From an uncultured Bacteroidales bacterium (GTDB taxonomy: Bacteria > Bacteroidota > Bacteroidia > Bacteroidales > Muribaculaceae): a DNA stretch of 64,000 nt. Below the pieces are notes generated by a model. The model did not search any database and was not told where the DNA came from. It was given only the letters and a program-made list of their open reading frames with translations. Position numbers and translations under genes: made by a program. The stretch is from NCBI GenBank assembly GCA_949289215.1, contig CASENC010000009.1:47569-111568 (forward strand). The letters are read 5' to 3'. Positions 1 to 8,712 of the stretch are shown one piece after another (position 1 is the stretch's first letter; every line of letters starts with the position of its first letter).

Positions 1-871
1 TCATTATGTGTACACGCTTGGCAGCCACGTATGTGGAAGTTTCGGCTTCGTTGTCCTTGCCGTTTACCGATGTAATGGTATAGCTCACATCGTGTGTGCC
101 TGCTGATTGCGACGGCAGGTTTACAGTGATGTTACTGCTGCCATAGCGAGGTATGTCGAGACCTTCAAAGTCGGCTGTGTTTTCAGTTCCTTCAATATTA
201 TATAGTACGGTGAGGCTCGATATGGTCTCGGCTCCATCATTTGCGACTGTTATGACCGACGGGATGGTTTCGCCTGCGGCTTGTTCATCGATGAACGAAT
301 GTTGCACATGCGTTATGGAAGCCGCATTGATGGTGAAATTGTCGCCGCTCACAACTACTTGGAGCGCCAGTGGCGAATATTGGCTGCTCACGTCTTCATA
401 TCCATTGCTCTGGTCGAGGAAAAAAGAGTTTTCGCAGGGGTCGAGTGTTGACATTCCTATCGAAAATTCGCCTCCAGGCACGGTGCAGGTGTAACCCACA
501 TATAGCGGAGAGCCGTCGAGTTGTACCGGAGTGGAAAGAGCGACATCGTTCCAGCCTTCTGATGCGCCTGAAATCCGCTGGCGATATATCGGTTCTTCGT
601 CGAGCGACTCGCTCACAAATACATATACATTGGAGGCGCGTCCGACGAATCCTATTCTGATTGTCGATATTTCATTGCCAGTGTAGTCGGACAGTTGGGG
701 GAAATATGCTGCGCATCCTAATTCGATAGATGTAGAACCTCCCAATCCTTGTTCTTGCATTTCGGTACCGCAATACGACACGGTTTCTTCATAAGTAGTT
801 TCTTGAGCCGATAAGTTAAATGTGAATATCAGGCTTAAAATAATGAAAAAGTAGTGTGATTTTTGTATCAT
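1..871 (-). CDS. Exported Omp28-like surface protein, C-terminus cut off by window edge
   Basis: An open frame on the minus strand starts at the ATG at 869-871 and runs off the left end after 290 codons without a stop. It begins with a clear signal peptide (MIQKSHYFFIILSLIFTF..LSAQ). The mature part is beta-rich, with a domain containing YVFVSES and LYVGYTC followed by an Ig-like segment. The same order (jelly-roll-like domain, then an Ig-like domain with a 'VNGxDN' turn) occurs in the N-terminal 330 residues of the next protein (1335-3278), which goes on into a CxxC Omp28/thioredoxin-like domain. I infer that the missing part here carries the same domain. Function is unknown; it is probably exposed on the cell surface. 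No good promoter was found upstream. Confidence 0.85.
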   Translation of the reverse strand, partial: MIQKSHYFFIILSLIFTFNLSAQETTYEETVSYCGTEMQEQGLGGSTSIELGCAAYFPQLSDYTGNEISTIRIGFVGRASNVYVFVSESLDEEPIYRQRISGASEGWNDVALSTPVQLDGSPLYVGYTCTVPGGEFSIGMSTLDPCENSFFLDQSNGYEDVSSQYSPLALQVVVSGDNFTINAASITHVQHSFIDEQAAGETIPSVITVANDGAETISSLTVLYNIEGTENTADFEGLDIPRYGSSNITVNLPSQSAGTHDVSYTITSVNGKDNEAETSTYVAAKRVHIM

Positions 872-1269
872 GTGCATGGCTTTTAATAAATCGCAAGAAA
901 GTTACAAATTTTATAAGCAAGTAAAACGAAAAAAAACTTAACAAAAGTTGCGTTTAGTGTATCATTGCTTGGCGTTTTTAACTAAAAAAAGATTTTGCCG
1001 AAAGGATGATTGTTGTGGCTGAAATGTTGATATGTGTGGATATTGTCTTGTGGGTTGCCTAAAAGGCTTAAATGTGTTTGAATTTTGGTCGATTTCCGTT
1101 TTAATTCTTTTTTTTGCGCATTCTGTTTTATTGGTCCGGATTTCTGTATTTTATGTAAAAATAACAGATATTATGAGTGGCATTTTTTTTAGAGCTCCTA
1201 AAGAAAATAACTGCGTGACGTCGTAGGTGGGGCTTGTGTTGCGTGGCTGCATGGGGATATATAAAGTAA

Positions 1270-1313
1270 CAGGGGCGGCAATCGCTGTGATTGCGCCCCT
1301 GGCTGTCGTTTTT
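1270..1313. terminator. Stem-loop, probable bidirectional terminator
   Basis: The arms CAGGGGCG and CGCCCCTG enclose a second paired segment (CAATC/GATTG) with one bulged G; the stem spans 1270-1301 and a run of eight T follows on the plus strand after a short spacer. It lies just beyond the stop of the minus-strand gene 1335-3278 and probably ends it. The rest of 872-1334 is AT-rich and holds no gene I can support, only the upstream region of the partial gene at 1-871. Confidence 0.6.
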
Positions 1314-1334
1314 TTTACGTTGCCCTTGCGGCGG

Positions 1335-3278
1335 TTATTTTACAATCTCCTTGTGTGCAGTGCCGTCTGACATCTTCACGATGTTCACACCGCGCTCTGG
1401 CTCGGTGAGCAGGCGGCCGTCGATTGAGTAGCGTGCCACTTCGACGGGTTCTTCAATCGAGTCGCTTATGTTGCCGACTGCACTTGGCGGAACGGTTACT
1501 TTGCACTTGGCTGCGTTGGTAATCTCGCCGTCGGCATTAATCAGCATTGCCACCACGCGCAGCTTTTGCACATCTTGCACGAGCGATGTGCCATAATACA
1601 AACTTGTGGCATCGGCAACGGTGAAGCTGTATTCGTGTTCGTTCCATTCGCCCAGTGTGGATTTTTCGGGAACGCTGCCTGCCACGCCTCGGCTGTCGGG
1701 GGCGATTATCACCACGTCGTTAAATTCGACTGCCACGCTTGAGCCACCGTTGAAGAATATATTCCAGGTGTCTATGTCGAGGGTACTTGAGTAGCCGCTA
1801 TAGTAGTTGACTTGTTCCCATTGCGAACCGGTGCCTGATAGGCCGTCGGCAAGCAGGGCGTATGCAATTGTGAAGCCTTCGGTGTCGGAAAGGACAAATG
1901 CCGTGCGGCTTGTTGCGTTGATGTATTGTCCGTCTTCGGTCATGTCTGCCGTTACCTCGATTGCTGCCGGTGTAAGTTGTGCGCAACGGTCGAGCCAGTC
2001 TTGTTCAATACCCATTTCATTTTCGCCCGAACCGAAATAGGGATCGATGTAGCTGCCAGAGCGGTCGAGATATGCCGCAGGATAACCCGGAACGCTCTGC
2101 GGTTCGGTTACGTTTGACGCTTCCATTATGTCGCTGCTGTGGTAAGCCAGCCCGATGAAGTCGTCGGGATATTTTTCAGCCATATATTCCATAGCCACAT
2201 AGCCGCGCGGACAGTTGCCACACCATGCACCAGTGTATTCTTCCACCACTGCGCGGTGCTTGATGTCGAGGTCGGTTACGGCTATTGTCGTTGTTGCTTG
2301 TGCATTGTCGTTGGCATTGTCGTTGCCGTTTACTTTGGTAAGTTCCACAGTGAGCGGATATTCGCCGGTTTCGGCAATTGCCGGCAGCTCGATGTCGAAG
2401 TCGTTGGCTGCGCCCACCAATGGATTGGCGTTGTCGTTGGTAGCTGTGCCAGTGCCAGTGATGCCGTTTAAGCTATAATTGTACTCTACCGTCAGCGTCG
2501 AGCCACCTGTGCGGTTATATACCGTCATCTTGGCGATTGCCTTCTCCCCTGGTTTGGTTATTATATATTCGGGTAGGCTGATGCTTGCGCCGCCTGACAC
2601 ATCGGTTAGTATCACTTGCATGCATAGCGACATTTCGCTTGACTCGTCTTCCCAGTCGGTCTGCGCATGGCTGCCGGTAAATCTATAGAAGAACCCACCC
2701 TCGGCAGCCGAGCTTTCATCACCGCAGGCTATCGGGTGGGTTGAGCCTTGCACCATGCTTGCGACTTGGGTTATGGTCAGCGAGTAGCCGCAATATAGCC
2801 CCTCGGCTGGAATTTCCACCGGAGTGGTGAAGCGCACTTCGTTCCATGCATCTTCGCTGGTTGCAACTACTATGTTGTCAACATCGACGATTTCGCCAGT
2901 TGGCGTGTCGCCCAGAGTGGTCGATGTCCATGCGCTCACGTCGGTGGTGTATTGGTCATCGAGCAGGTAAAACCTTATCCCTGAGACTTTAGCCCCGGCA
3001 AAAGCCGCGCCGTCTAATTTTATGGCCATGTCGTAGCTACCCGCCTGCGATGTGCCATATACATAGTATGGGCCGTTGGGGGCGTAGGTGAAGATGGTTT
3101 CATCGTCGGCGATGGTCATGGGGCGCACTTGGCCTGCCGACTTGTTTATGGCCGCCTTGGCCGCATTTTCCCATACGGCTGCCGACGAGCCGAGACTGGG
3201 TACTGCCGCTGTGGCGGCAGCCGCACACAGCAGCATTGCCAAGGTTGGCACGGATTTGAGTAAAGTTTTTACATTCAT
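1335..3278 (-). CDS. Large exported Omp28-related protein with CxxC thioredoxin-like domain and T9SS-like tail
   Basis: A 647-residue exported protein. Residues 1-25 form a signal peptide. Residues about 60-230 form a beta-rich domain, 235-335 an Ig-like domain, and 340-560 an Omp28/thioredoxin-like domain with the motif EEYTGAWCGNCPRG (CxxC at 353-356). The last 50 residues (VEVARYSIDGRLLTEPERGVNIVK) look like the C-terminal sorting tail of Bacteroidales secreted proteins. Omp28-type proteins are outer-membrane or surface proteins first described in Porphyromonas; whether this CxxC is redox-active is unknown. It is paralogous in layout to the partial gene at 1-871 and shares the CxxC region with the lipoprotein at 5653-6468. 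A -7 box TACATTTGC (3348-3356) lies about 70 bases upstream. Confidence 0.85.
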   Translation of the reverse strand: MNVKTLLKSVPTLAMLLCAAAATAAVPSLGSSAAVWENAAKAAINKSAGQVRPMTIADDETIFTYAPNGPYYVYGTSQAGSYDMAIKLDGAAFAGAKVSGIRFYLLDDQYTTDVSAWTSTTLGDTPTGEIVDVDNIVVATSEDAWNEVRFTTPVEIPAEGLYCGYSLTITQVASMVQGSTHPIACGDESSAAEGGFFYRFTGSHAQTDWEDESSEMSLCMQVILTDVSGGASISLPEYIITKPGEKAIAKMTVYNRTGGSTLTVEYNYSLNGITGTGTATNDNANPLVGAANDFDIELPAIAETGEYPLTVELTKVNGNDNANDNAQATTTIAVTDLDIKHRAVVEEYTGAWCGNCPRGYVAMEYMAEKYPDDFIGLAYHSSDIMEASNVTEPQSVPGYPAAYLDRSGSYIDPYFGSGENEMGIEQDWLDRCAQLTPAAIEVTADMTEDGQYINATSRTAFVLSDTEGFTIAYALLADGLSGTGSQWEQVNYYSGYSSTLDIDTWNIFFNGGSSVAVEFNDVVIIAPDSRGVAGSVPEKSTLGEWNEHEYSFTVADATSLYYGTSLVQDVQKLRVVAMLINADGEITNAAKCKVTVPPSAVGNISDSIEEPVEVARYSIDGRLLTEPERGVNIVKMSDGTAHKEIVK

Positions 3279-3347
3279 AATGATTTTGCTTTGGAAAATT
3301 ACTAATTGTATTTTATGTGATAGTATTATGTGCTATATTTAAACTTT

Positions 3348-3356
3348 GCAAATGTA
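3348..3356 (-). promoter_or_regulatory. Bacteroidota -7 box for the Omp28-related gene
   Basis: Read on the minus strand this is TACATTTGC, an exact TAnnTTTG match, 70 bases before the ATG at 3278. The -33 position holds only TTTC (3376-3379), so the upstream element is weak. Confidence 0.5.
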
Positions 3357-3451
3357 AATGTTATTGTTTGTATGTGAAATAATCTTTAAGTTAAAAGAAG
3401 TTATTAAAAAAAGGCAAGAGTGCGTTAAAAGCCCGATGCACTTGCCGCCTA

Positions 3452-3483
3452 TTGTATTTAATGGAAAAATATACTACGTTTGC
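3452..3483 (+). promoter_or_regulatory. Promoter of the thioredoxin-DUF6029-Omp28 set
   Basis: TTG at 3452-3454, a 20-base spacer, then TACGTTTGC at 3475-3483 fit the Bacteroidota sigma-ABfr promoter. It lies inside an upstream in-frame extension of the thioredoxin frame, which argues that translation starts at the ATG at 3521 rather than at the TTG at 3452. Confidence 0.7.
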
Positions 3484-3520
3484 ATTATTAAAATATTGTC
3501 TCATTAAAAATATTATTCCG

Positions 3521-4009
3521 ATGAAACAGACATTTCTCATTCTGATTGCATTTTTCGCTGTGGCTTTGAGCCAAGCCCAGAGCAAGATGCCCGACTACCA
3601 GTTGAAAGACATCAACGGCAAAACGGTGAACGTGTCGCAGCTCGACAATGAAGGAAACCCCGTAGTGGTGTGTTTTTTTGCTACGTGGTGCAAGCCGTGC
3701 CAACGCGAGTTGCAGGCCATCCACGAGAATTACCCCGACTGGCAAGACGAGACCGGAGTGAAGGTGGTGGCCATTTCCATAGACCAGGCTCAGGATGCCA
3801 ATAAGGTGAAACCGCTCGTTGACGGCTATGGGTGGGAATATGACGTGCTGCTCGACCCTAACAGCGACTTGAAGCGCGCATTGGGCATAAACTTGATTCC
3901 ATACGCATTGGTGCTCGACGGTAACGGTAACATCGTATATACCCACACAGGATATGTGGATGGCGGTGAAGAGGAACTTTATGAAGTGGTGAAGAAATAT
4001 AGCAAGTAA
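3521..4009 (+). CDS. Exported TlpA/ResA-type thioredoxin
   Basis: 162 residues from the ATG at 3521. Residues 1-20 are a signal peptide (MKQTFLILIAFFAVALSQAQ), and a redoxin fold follows with the active site WCKPC at 56-60 and the cis-proline region LIPYALVLD. The family reduces disulfides or transfers thiols in the periplasm. The upstream TTG start is rejected because the promoter at 3452-3483 overlaps it and the added residues would hide the signal peptide. It is the first gene of a four-gene set with a DUF6029-like outer-membrane protein, an Omp28-like lipoprotein and a T9SS substrate, so its likely partners are cysteine-bearing proteins of the envelope (inference). The downstream gene follows after 20 bases. 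Confidence 0.92.
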   Translation: MKQTFLILIAFFAVALSQAQSKMPDYQLKDINGKTVNVSQLDNEGNPVVVCFFATWCKPCQRELQAIHENYPDWQDETGVKVVAISIDQAQDANKVKPLVDGYGWEYDVLLDPNSDLKRALGINLIPYALVLDGNGNIVYTHTGYVDGGEEELYEVVKKYSK

Positions 4010-4029
4010 TTAAAAAAGTGAGAGGCTGT

Positions 4030-5643
4030 ATGTGCTTGAAAACATTGGCTGTGCTGGCTGCCGTGGCCGTGGCGGGCAATTGCGCCGCGCAGGGTGTGCA
4101 GTGGAACGGGTTCTCGCTCACCGGCAGCTTGCAGAGCGACATATTGGTGCCTCAGGACGACGCCTCGATAGGCACCGAGCCTTATGCCGGGGATGTGGTG
4201 ACCAATACATACTTGAACCTGGCCCTTTCGTATAAGGAATATGTGACTGTGGGGGCCAGGCTGGAATACCTCGACTATCCGCTGCCGGGATTTGAACGCG
4301 ACTTTGCCGGCTGGGGTGTTCCCAACATATTTGTGACGGGTCGCTGCAAGTGGGGAGAGGTGACCGTGGGCGACTTCTACGACCAGTTTGGCAGCGGGCT
4401 TATTTTCCGCACTTACGAGGAGCGCAGTCTCGGAATAGACAATTCGTTGCGTGGCGGACGCATAGTGTTGCGGCCTTACAAGGGCGTGAACGTGAAGATG
4501 CTTGCAGGCAAGCAACGCCGGTATTGGGACCATAACGATAGCTGGGTGTGGGGCGCGGATGCCGAGCTTAGCATCGACCAGTGGTGGAAACGACTGGGCG
4601 ACAGCGGTGCCAGCTGGATGCTGGGTGCGTCATACGCGAGCAAGAACGAGAAAAGCACTCCGCACTATGTGAGCGGTGCCGACGGCAAATTGTATATGCG
4701 CCGTCTGCCCGAGACGGTTCCGGCGTTTGATGTGCGCACACAATTCAGCAAGTGGGGATTTAACGTGCTTGCCGAGTATGCATGGAAGATTAACGACCCG
4801 TCGTTCGACAATGGCTACAGCTACGACCGCGGCAGCGCGGCGTTGCTGTCGGCATCATATTCGGGCAAGGGCTACAGCATATTGTTCCAGGCCAAGCGCA
4901 GCGAGAATATGTCGTACCGCAGCGACCGCGACATGACGGGAACGTCATCGTTCATCAACCACTTGCCGGCATTTGCATATCAGCACACATACGCCCTGCC
5001 TGCAATGTACCCTTATGCGACGCAGCCGCTTGGCGAATGGGCCTACCAGGGCGAGGTGCGCTACACCTTCCCGCGACGCTCGGCATTGGGCGGACGTTAC
5101 GGAACAACGCTGAAACTGAACGTGTCGCACATACGCGCTCTGCACCAGGTGGAGAACGCCGAAAACGTGTATTACCAGGACATAAACATATCGGTTGAGA
5201 AGAAGTGGACTGCCGACTTCAAGACCAACGTGATGTATATGAACCAGCGTTACAATCAGCAAGTGGTGGAGGGCCATGCCAACAACGGCGACATGGTGAA
5301 ATCGAATATCGGAGTGGTGGAGGCGCAATACAAGTTCAGCAACAAGTTGCAGCTGCGGGCTGAATTGCAATACCTGCACACCAAGCAGGATTACGGCGAC
5401 TGGATGTATGGCCTGCTTGAATTGTCGGTCAACCGCAAGTTGATGTTCACGGTGAGCGATATGTTTAACAACGGTGAGACCGATTTGCACTATTATTCGT
5501 TCCTGGCCACGTTTACACACAAGTCGCACCGCGTGTCGGGAGGGTACGTCCGCACTCGTGCCGGGTACAACTGCTCGGGAGGCGTGTGCCGATACGTGCC
5601 TGCAAGCAAGGGTGTGCAACTTTCCTACAATTATAGCTTTTGA
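4030..5643 (+). CDS. DUF6029-like outer-membrane beta-barrel protein
   Basis: 537 residues from the ATG at 4030; a GTG 12 bases upstream is in frame, but AGAGG lies just before the ATG. The signal peptide is MCLKTLAVLAAVAVAGNCAAQ. The mature protein is almost wholly made of alternating aromatic and polar beta strands (VTVGDFYDQFGSGLIFRTYE, VNVKMLAGKQRRYW), as in outer-membrane barrels, and ends in an aromatic residue (LSYNYSF), the usual last strand of such barrels. There is no plug or TonB box. I recall the DUF6029 family from Bacteroidota neighbourhoods with thioredoxin and Omp28 genes; its function is unknown. It sits between the thioredoxin and the Omp28 lipoprotein (gap to the next gene 9 bases), so the three are very probably co-transcribed. 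Confidence 0.8.
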   Translation: MCLKTLAVLAAVAVAGNCAAQGVQWNGFSLTGSLQSDILVPQDDASIGTEPYAGDVVTNTYLNLALSYKEYVTVGARLEYLDYPLPGFERDFAGWGVPNIFVTGRCKWGEVTVGDFYDQFGSGLIFRTYEERSLGIDNSLRGGRIVLRPYKGVNVKMLAGKQRRYWDHNDSWVWGADAELSIDQWWKRLGDSGASWMLGASYASKNEKSTPHYVSGADGKLYMRRLPETVPAFDVRTQFSKWGFNVLAEYAWKINDPSFDNGYSYDRGSAALLSASYSGKGYSILFQAKRSENMSYRSDRDMTGTSSFINHLPAFAYQHTYALPAMYPYATQPLGEWAYQGEVRYTFPRRSALGGRYGTTLKLNVSHIRALHQVENAENVYYQDINISVEKKWTADFKTNVMYMNQRYNQQVVEGHANNGDMVKSNIGVVEAQYKFSNKLQLRAELQYLHTKQDYGDWMYGLLELSVNRKLMFTVSDMFNNGETDLHYYSFLATFTHKSHRVSGGYVRTRAGYNCSGGVCRYVPASKGVQLSYNYSF

Positions 5644-5652
5644 CGACGAGAT

Positions 5653-6468
5653 ATGGACAGTAAAACATTATTATGCGCAATATTGGGAATTGCCGTGGCT
5701 TGCACGGCGTGCGACGTGGTGGATGAGCCCGACCGCTTAATCGAGGTCGATGCCGACAGTTTCACGTTTACCAACAAGGTGGTGCTGCTGGAGGAGTTTA
5801 CAGGGCATTTATGCATCAATTGCCCCCAAGGGGCGGCAGTGGTTGCCAGCCTTCAGGAATGGGCAGGCGGCCACGTTATCCCGGTATCGATACATTGCGG
5901 CTCGTATGCCGCCGTCAATCAAGTGTTTGCCGAGGATTTCACCACCGAGGCTGGCGATGCCTATTATAACGAGTTTGAACCCGACGCGTTCCCGTCGTGC
6001 ATGATGGACAGGACTGTGAGCGGTGATGGCGTGAAAATCAATTCTAATTACGATATGTGGCAGTCCGACTTGATAACTTGTGCGGCCCAGACAGCCCCCG
6101 TGGAAATAGAGCTTGAGGCAACGTGCGATGTGGCAGGGCGGTTGTCGGCAAAGGCCACGGTGACGGCTACCTATGCAGTCGGCTACGACGTGTCGTTGCA
6201 GTTGTGGTTAGTGGAGGACGGCATAGTTGGGGCGCAATTGTCGCAAGAAGGGATAGTTTATGACTATGTGCACAACCATGTGTTGCGCGGTGCCATCAAT
6301 GGAACTTGGGGCGAATCGATAGGGGCTATCTCGGCCGGTAATTCCGTGGAGCGCAGCTATACCTACGATATGGGCAGCTGCGTGGCAGGGAATTGCAAGG
6401 TGGTGGCTTTCGTGTATGAGACCGCCTCGCGCGGCAATGTGCTACAGGCGGCCGAAGTGGCATTGTGA
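5653..6468 (+). CDS. Omp28-like outer-membrane lipoprotein with CxxC motif
   Basis: 271 residues. The N-terminus MDSKTLLCAILGIAVACTAC is a lipoprotein signal with candidate lipidated cysteines at 17 and 20. The motif EEFTGHLCINCPQG (CxxC at 54-57) begins a thioredoxin-like domain matching that of the larger protein at 1335-3278, followed by a beta-rich C-terminal domain. Length and layout fit the Omp28 lipoprotein family of Porphyromonas and relatives. With the thioredoxin at 3521 and the barrel at 4030 it forms a tight plus-strand operon. A role as a surface thiol protein or an adhesin is possible; neither is shown by sequence. Confidence 0.85.
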   Translation: MDSKTLLCAILGIAVACTACDVVDEPDRLIEVDADSFTFTNKVVLLEEFTGHLCINCPQGAAVVASLQEWAGGHVIPVSIHCGSYAAVNQVFAEDFTTEAGDAYYNEFEPDAFPSCMMDRTVSGDGVKINSNYDMWQSDLITCAAQTAPVEIELEATCDVAGRLSAKATVTATYAVGYDVSLQLWLVEDGIVGAQLSQEGIVYDYVHNHVLRGAINGTWGESIGAISAGNSVERSYTYDMGSCVAGNCKVVAFVYETASRGNVLQAAEVAL

Positions 6469-6474
6469 GAAATA

Positions 6475-6506
6475 TTTGCTGCTTTGCAGCAGAAGTGATA
6501 ATTTTG
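6475..6506 (+). promoter_or_regulatory. Separate promoter for the small T9SS substrate
   Basis: TTTG at 6475-6478, exactly 20 bases, then TAATTTTG at 6499-6506. It lies six bases past the Omp28 stop codon, so the next gene can be transcribed alone as well as by read-through. Confidence 0.65.
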
Positions 6507-6535
6507 TTGTAGTCAAATAAAAAACATTATAGCTT

Positions 6536-7261
6536 ATGAAAATAAAGATTTTTACTTTGTTTGGTGCGTTGGTGCTTGGCGTTGCTACGTCGATGGCACA
6601 ACTTTCGTGGATGTACGACGGGGAAACCATTGAAGATGGCGCGTCGGTTACCATTAATGCCGAGATGAAGGATTTCATTGTAGGTTGCACAATTGATGTG
6701 TATAACGCTTCAGACAAGACTGTGAATTGTGTGGTTCGCAGGAGCAATGTCGTGCCCGAAGGTTCTGAGTTTGGAATGTGTACCGACAATTGCGTTAATA
6801 AAGACGAATCTGACCAATTCTCTATCGAGCCGAATAGTACCTATAAAAATAAAATGGGGATGGGTTTCCACATTAGCAATATGTCGCTGATGGTGCCTGG
6901 GGAGGCCAGTGCCACATTCTCCGTCACTGATGGAACCAATGAGGCTGTGGTAAACGTGAAATTTGTGTATGACGAAGACCCGAGCAACAACGGGGTTTCC
7001 ATTTCATCGCCGTCGGGCGTGGGCAATGTCGTTGCATCGGGGTACAATGCCACTTTGCGCGGCGGAGAATTGGCCTTGAACGGTGTGGTTGCCGGCAATC
7101 AAGTGCGTATCATTGACCTTACAGGCCGCACGGTGGCAAGCTACGTTGTGGAAGCCGACGGTGTGCAGCGCAATGATATAGGTCTTACAAAAGGCATCTA
7201 TTTAGTGGCAATATATGAAAACGGGAAGAATGTATATACCCAAAAGGTTATAGCCCGATAA
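6536..7261 (+). CDS. Small exported protein with T9SS type A sorting domain
   Basis: 241 residues with a signal peptide (MKIKIFTLFGALVLGVATSMAQ), a single beta-sandwich-like domain of about 130 residues holding three cysteines (positions about 44, 60 and 76), a short linker, and a C-terminal domain of the T9SS type A kind (GNQVRIIDLTGRTVASYVVE...KGIYLVAIYENGKNVYTQKVIAR). It is therefore expected on the cell surface or outside. It closes the thioredoxin-DUF6029-Omp28 set and has its own promoter at 6475-6506. The cysteines in the middle domain could be clients of the upstream thioredoxin (inference). The central domain is not one I can name. Confidence 0.8.
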   Translation: MKIKIFTLFGALVLGVATSMAQLSWMYDGETIEDGASVTINAEMKDFIVGCTIDVYNASDKTVNCVVRRSNVVPEGSEFGMCTDNCVNKDESDQFSIEPNSTYKNKMGMGFHISNMSLMVPGEASATFSVTDGTNEAVVNVKFVYDEDPSNNGVSISSPSGVGNVVASGYNATLRGGELALNGVVAGNQVRIIDLTGRTVASYVVEADGVQRNDIGLTKGIYLVAIYENGKNVYTQKVIAR

Positions 7262-7288
7262 TTCAATTGATTTTATAAATATAGCTTT

Positions 7289-7334
7289 TTCCCCTGCCGG
7301 TTGTTCTTGTAATAATAAGCAAGGGAATTTTTTT
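7289..7334 (+). terminator. Probable terminator after the T9SS substrate
   Basis: TTCCCCTGC (7289-7297) pairs with GCAAGGGAA (7319-7327) with one mismatch, followed by seven T. Confidence 0.5.
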
Positions 7335-7410
7335 ACGACATATAGGCGTTTGGAAAATGTATCGAGGCTTATTTTTTGACAATTTGTGTGAAGAGGTGCT
7401 TATTTTTTGC

Positions 7411-7418
7411 TAATTTTG
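7411..7418 (+). promoter_or_regulatory. -7 box for the esterase gene
   Basis: TAATTTTG is an exact TAnnTTTG match. The nearest TTTG is 24 bases upstream (7383-7386), a long spacer. The short distance to the ATG at 7440 argues against the in-frame upstream TTG as start. Confidence 0.4.
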
Positions 7419-7439
7419 TTTGTTCTAATATTCATTGAC

Positions 7440-8603
7440 ATGAAACTTAATCTATTATTTGCTTTTTTGTTGGTGGCATTTGTTGCCGGTGCGCAACAGA
7501 ATGTCGGGTATCGTGAGGGGGCAGTCGTTTCCCCGCAGGTGAATAACGATGGAACGGTTACTTTCCGTTTGCGTGCCGACAAGGCCAAGTCGGTGGCAGT
7601 GATGGGTGATTGGGCTGCCAATGGCGGGCGTGGCGAAATGGCCAGGAATGTCGATGGCGTGTGGGAATATACCACACCCGTTTTGCCATCGGAAATGTAC
7701 ACTTACCGCTTCGATGTTGACGGGATGGTCAATATCGACCCTACCAATCCGTTCACGCGCCGCGATGTTGGCAATGTGTTCAGTATTTTTTATGTAGATG
7801 GTGGTTGCGGCGATTATTATCAGGTGCATGATGTGCCGCATGGCGATGTGGTTACTACATGGTATCATTCGAGTGCCGCCGGGGCCGACCGACGTCTGTC
7901 GGTGTACTTGCCGCCGCTTTATGGGAAAGAGAACCGCTGTTATCCGGTGCTTTACTTATTGCACGGCAGCGGCGGCGATGAGACTGCATGGGTGGAACTC
8001 GGGCATGTGGCTCGCATAATGGATAACTTGATTGCACGTGGTGAGGCCGAACCGATGATTGTGGTCATGCCAAACGGGAATTTCAGCAAGCAGGCTGCGG
8101 CGGGGGAAACGAATGAAAACCTTGATTACCGTCCTGTCATGACAAATATGTTGGCCGATTATAAAAACGGGGCATATGAAATGGCATTTACCGAAATTAT
8201 TGATTTCATAGACAATGAGTTCCTGACGCTTCCCGACAAGCAACATCGTGCCATTGCCGGATTGTCGATGGGTGGTTTTCACACCCTGTATGTCACATTG
8301 AATTATCCGGGATATTTCGATTATATAGGGTTGTTTTCGGCAGGGTTGATGACCGATCTTGACACGACGAAAACGGCTTATAATGATGAAGATGCGAAAT
8401 TGTTGAGGTTGCAGCAGACGGGATACAAGTTGTTTTGGATAGGCATAGGAGAAGATGATTTCCTGTATGACGTAAATACGGTATTCCGCAAGCGGCTCGA
8501 TGAGATGGATTTCAAATATACCTATCATGAGTCGTCGCGAGGTCACATTTGGGCCAATTGGCGGCAGTATTTGCTGACATTCGCTTCCCGATTATTCAAA
8601 TAA
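7440..8603 (+). CDS. Exported carbohydrate esterase (CE1/esterase D fold) with N-terminal E-set domain
   Basis: 387 residues from the ATG at 7440. Signal peptide MKLNLLFAFLLVAFVAGAQ. Residues about 30-110 resemble the N-terminal beta-sandwich (CBM48/E-set type) found before CE1 esterases (VTFRLRADKAKSVAVMGDW). The alpha/beta-hydrolase domain follows with YLLHGSGGDETAW (oxyanion region), the nucleophile Ser276 in GLSMGG, an acidic residue in GIGEDDFLYD and the likely catalytic His in SSRGHIW. Such enzymes remove feruloyl or acetyl groups from plant or other glycans; the substrate cannot be read here. It stands alone between terminators and has its own -7 box. Confidence 0.88.
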   Translation: MKLNLLFAFLLVAFVAGAQQNVGYREGAVVSPQVNNDGTVTFRLRADKAKSVAVMGDWAANGGRGEMARNVDGVWEYTTPVLPSEMYTYRFDVDGMVNIDPTNPFTRRDVGNVFSIFYVDGGCGDYYQVHDVPHGDVVTTWYHSSAAGADRRLSVYLPPLYGKENRCYPVLYLLHGSGGDETAWVELGHVARIMDNLIARGEAEPMIVVMPNGNFSKQAAAGETNENLDYRPVMTNMLADYKNGAYEMAFTEIIDFIDNEFLTLPDKQHRAIAGLSMGGFHTLYVTLNYPGYFDYIGLFSAGLMTDLDTTKTAYNDEDAKLLRLQQTGYKLFWIGIGEDDFLYDVNTVFRKRLDEMDFKYTYHESSRGHIWANWRQYLLTFASRLFK

Positions 8604-8712
8604 TTTCTATTGAATTGCATTTTGGCAACGTTTTTGCATAATGTTATTCGGGGAGGGCGCATCGGTGCCTGTGAATGTGAATTTTTGAAGTTTAAAATAA
8701 AATATAATAGTC

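Noticed and set aside
1032-1226. Open frame of 64 codons on the plus strand between two minus-strand genes
   Set aside because: Low-complexity hydrophobic translation, no promoter box, and an AT-rich gap with no family resemblance.
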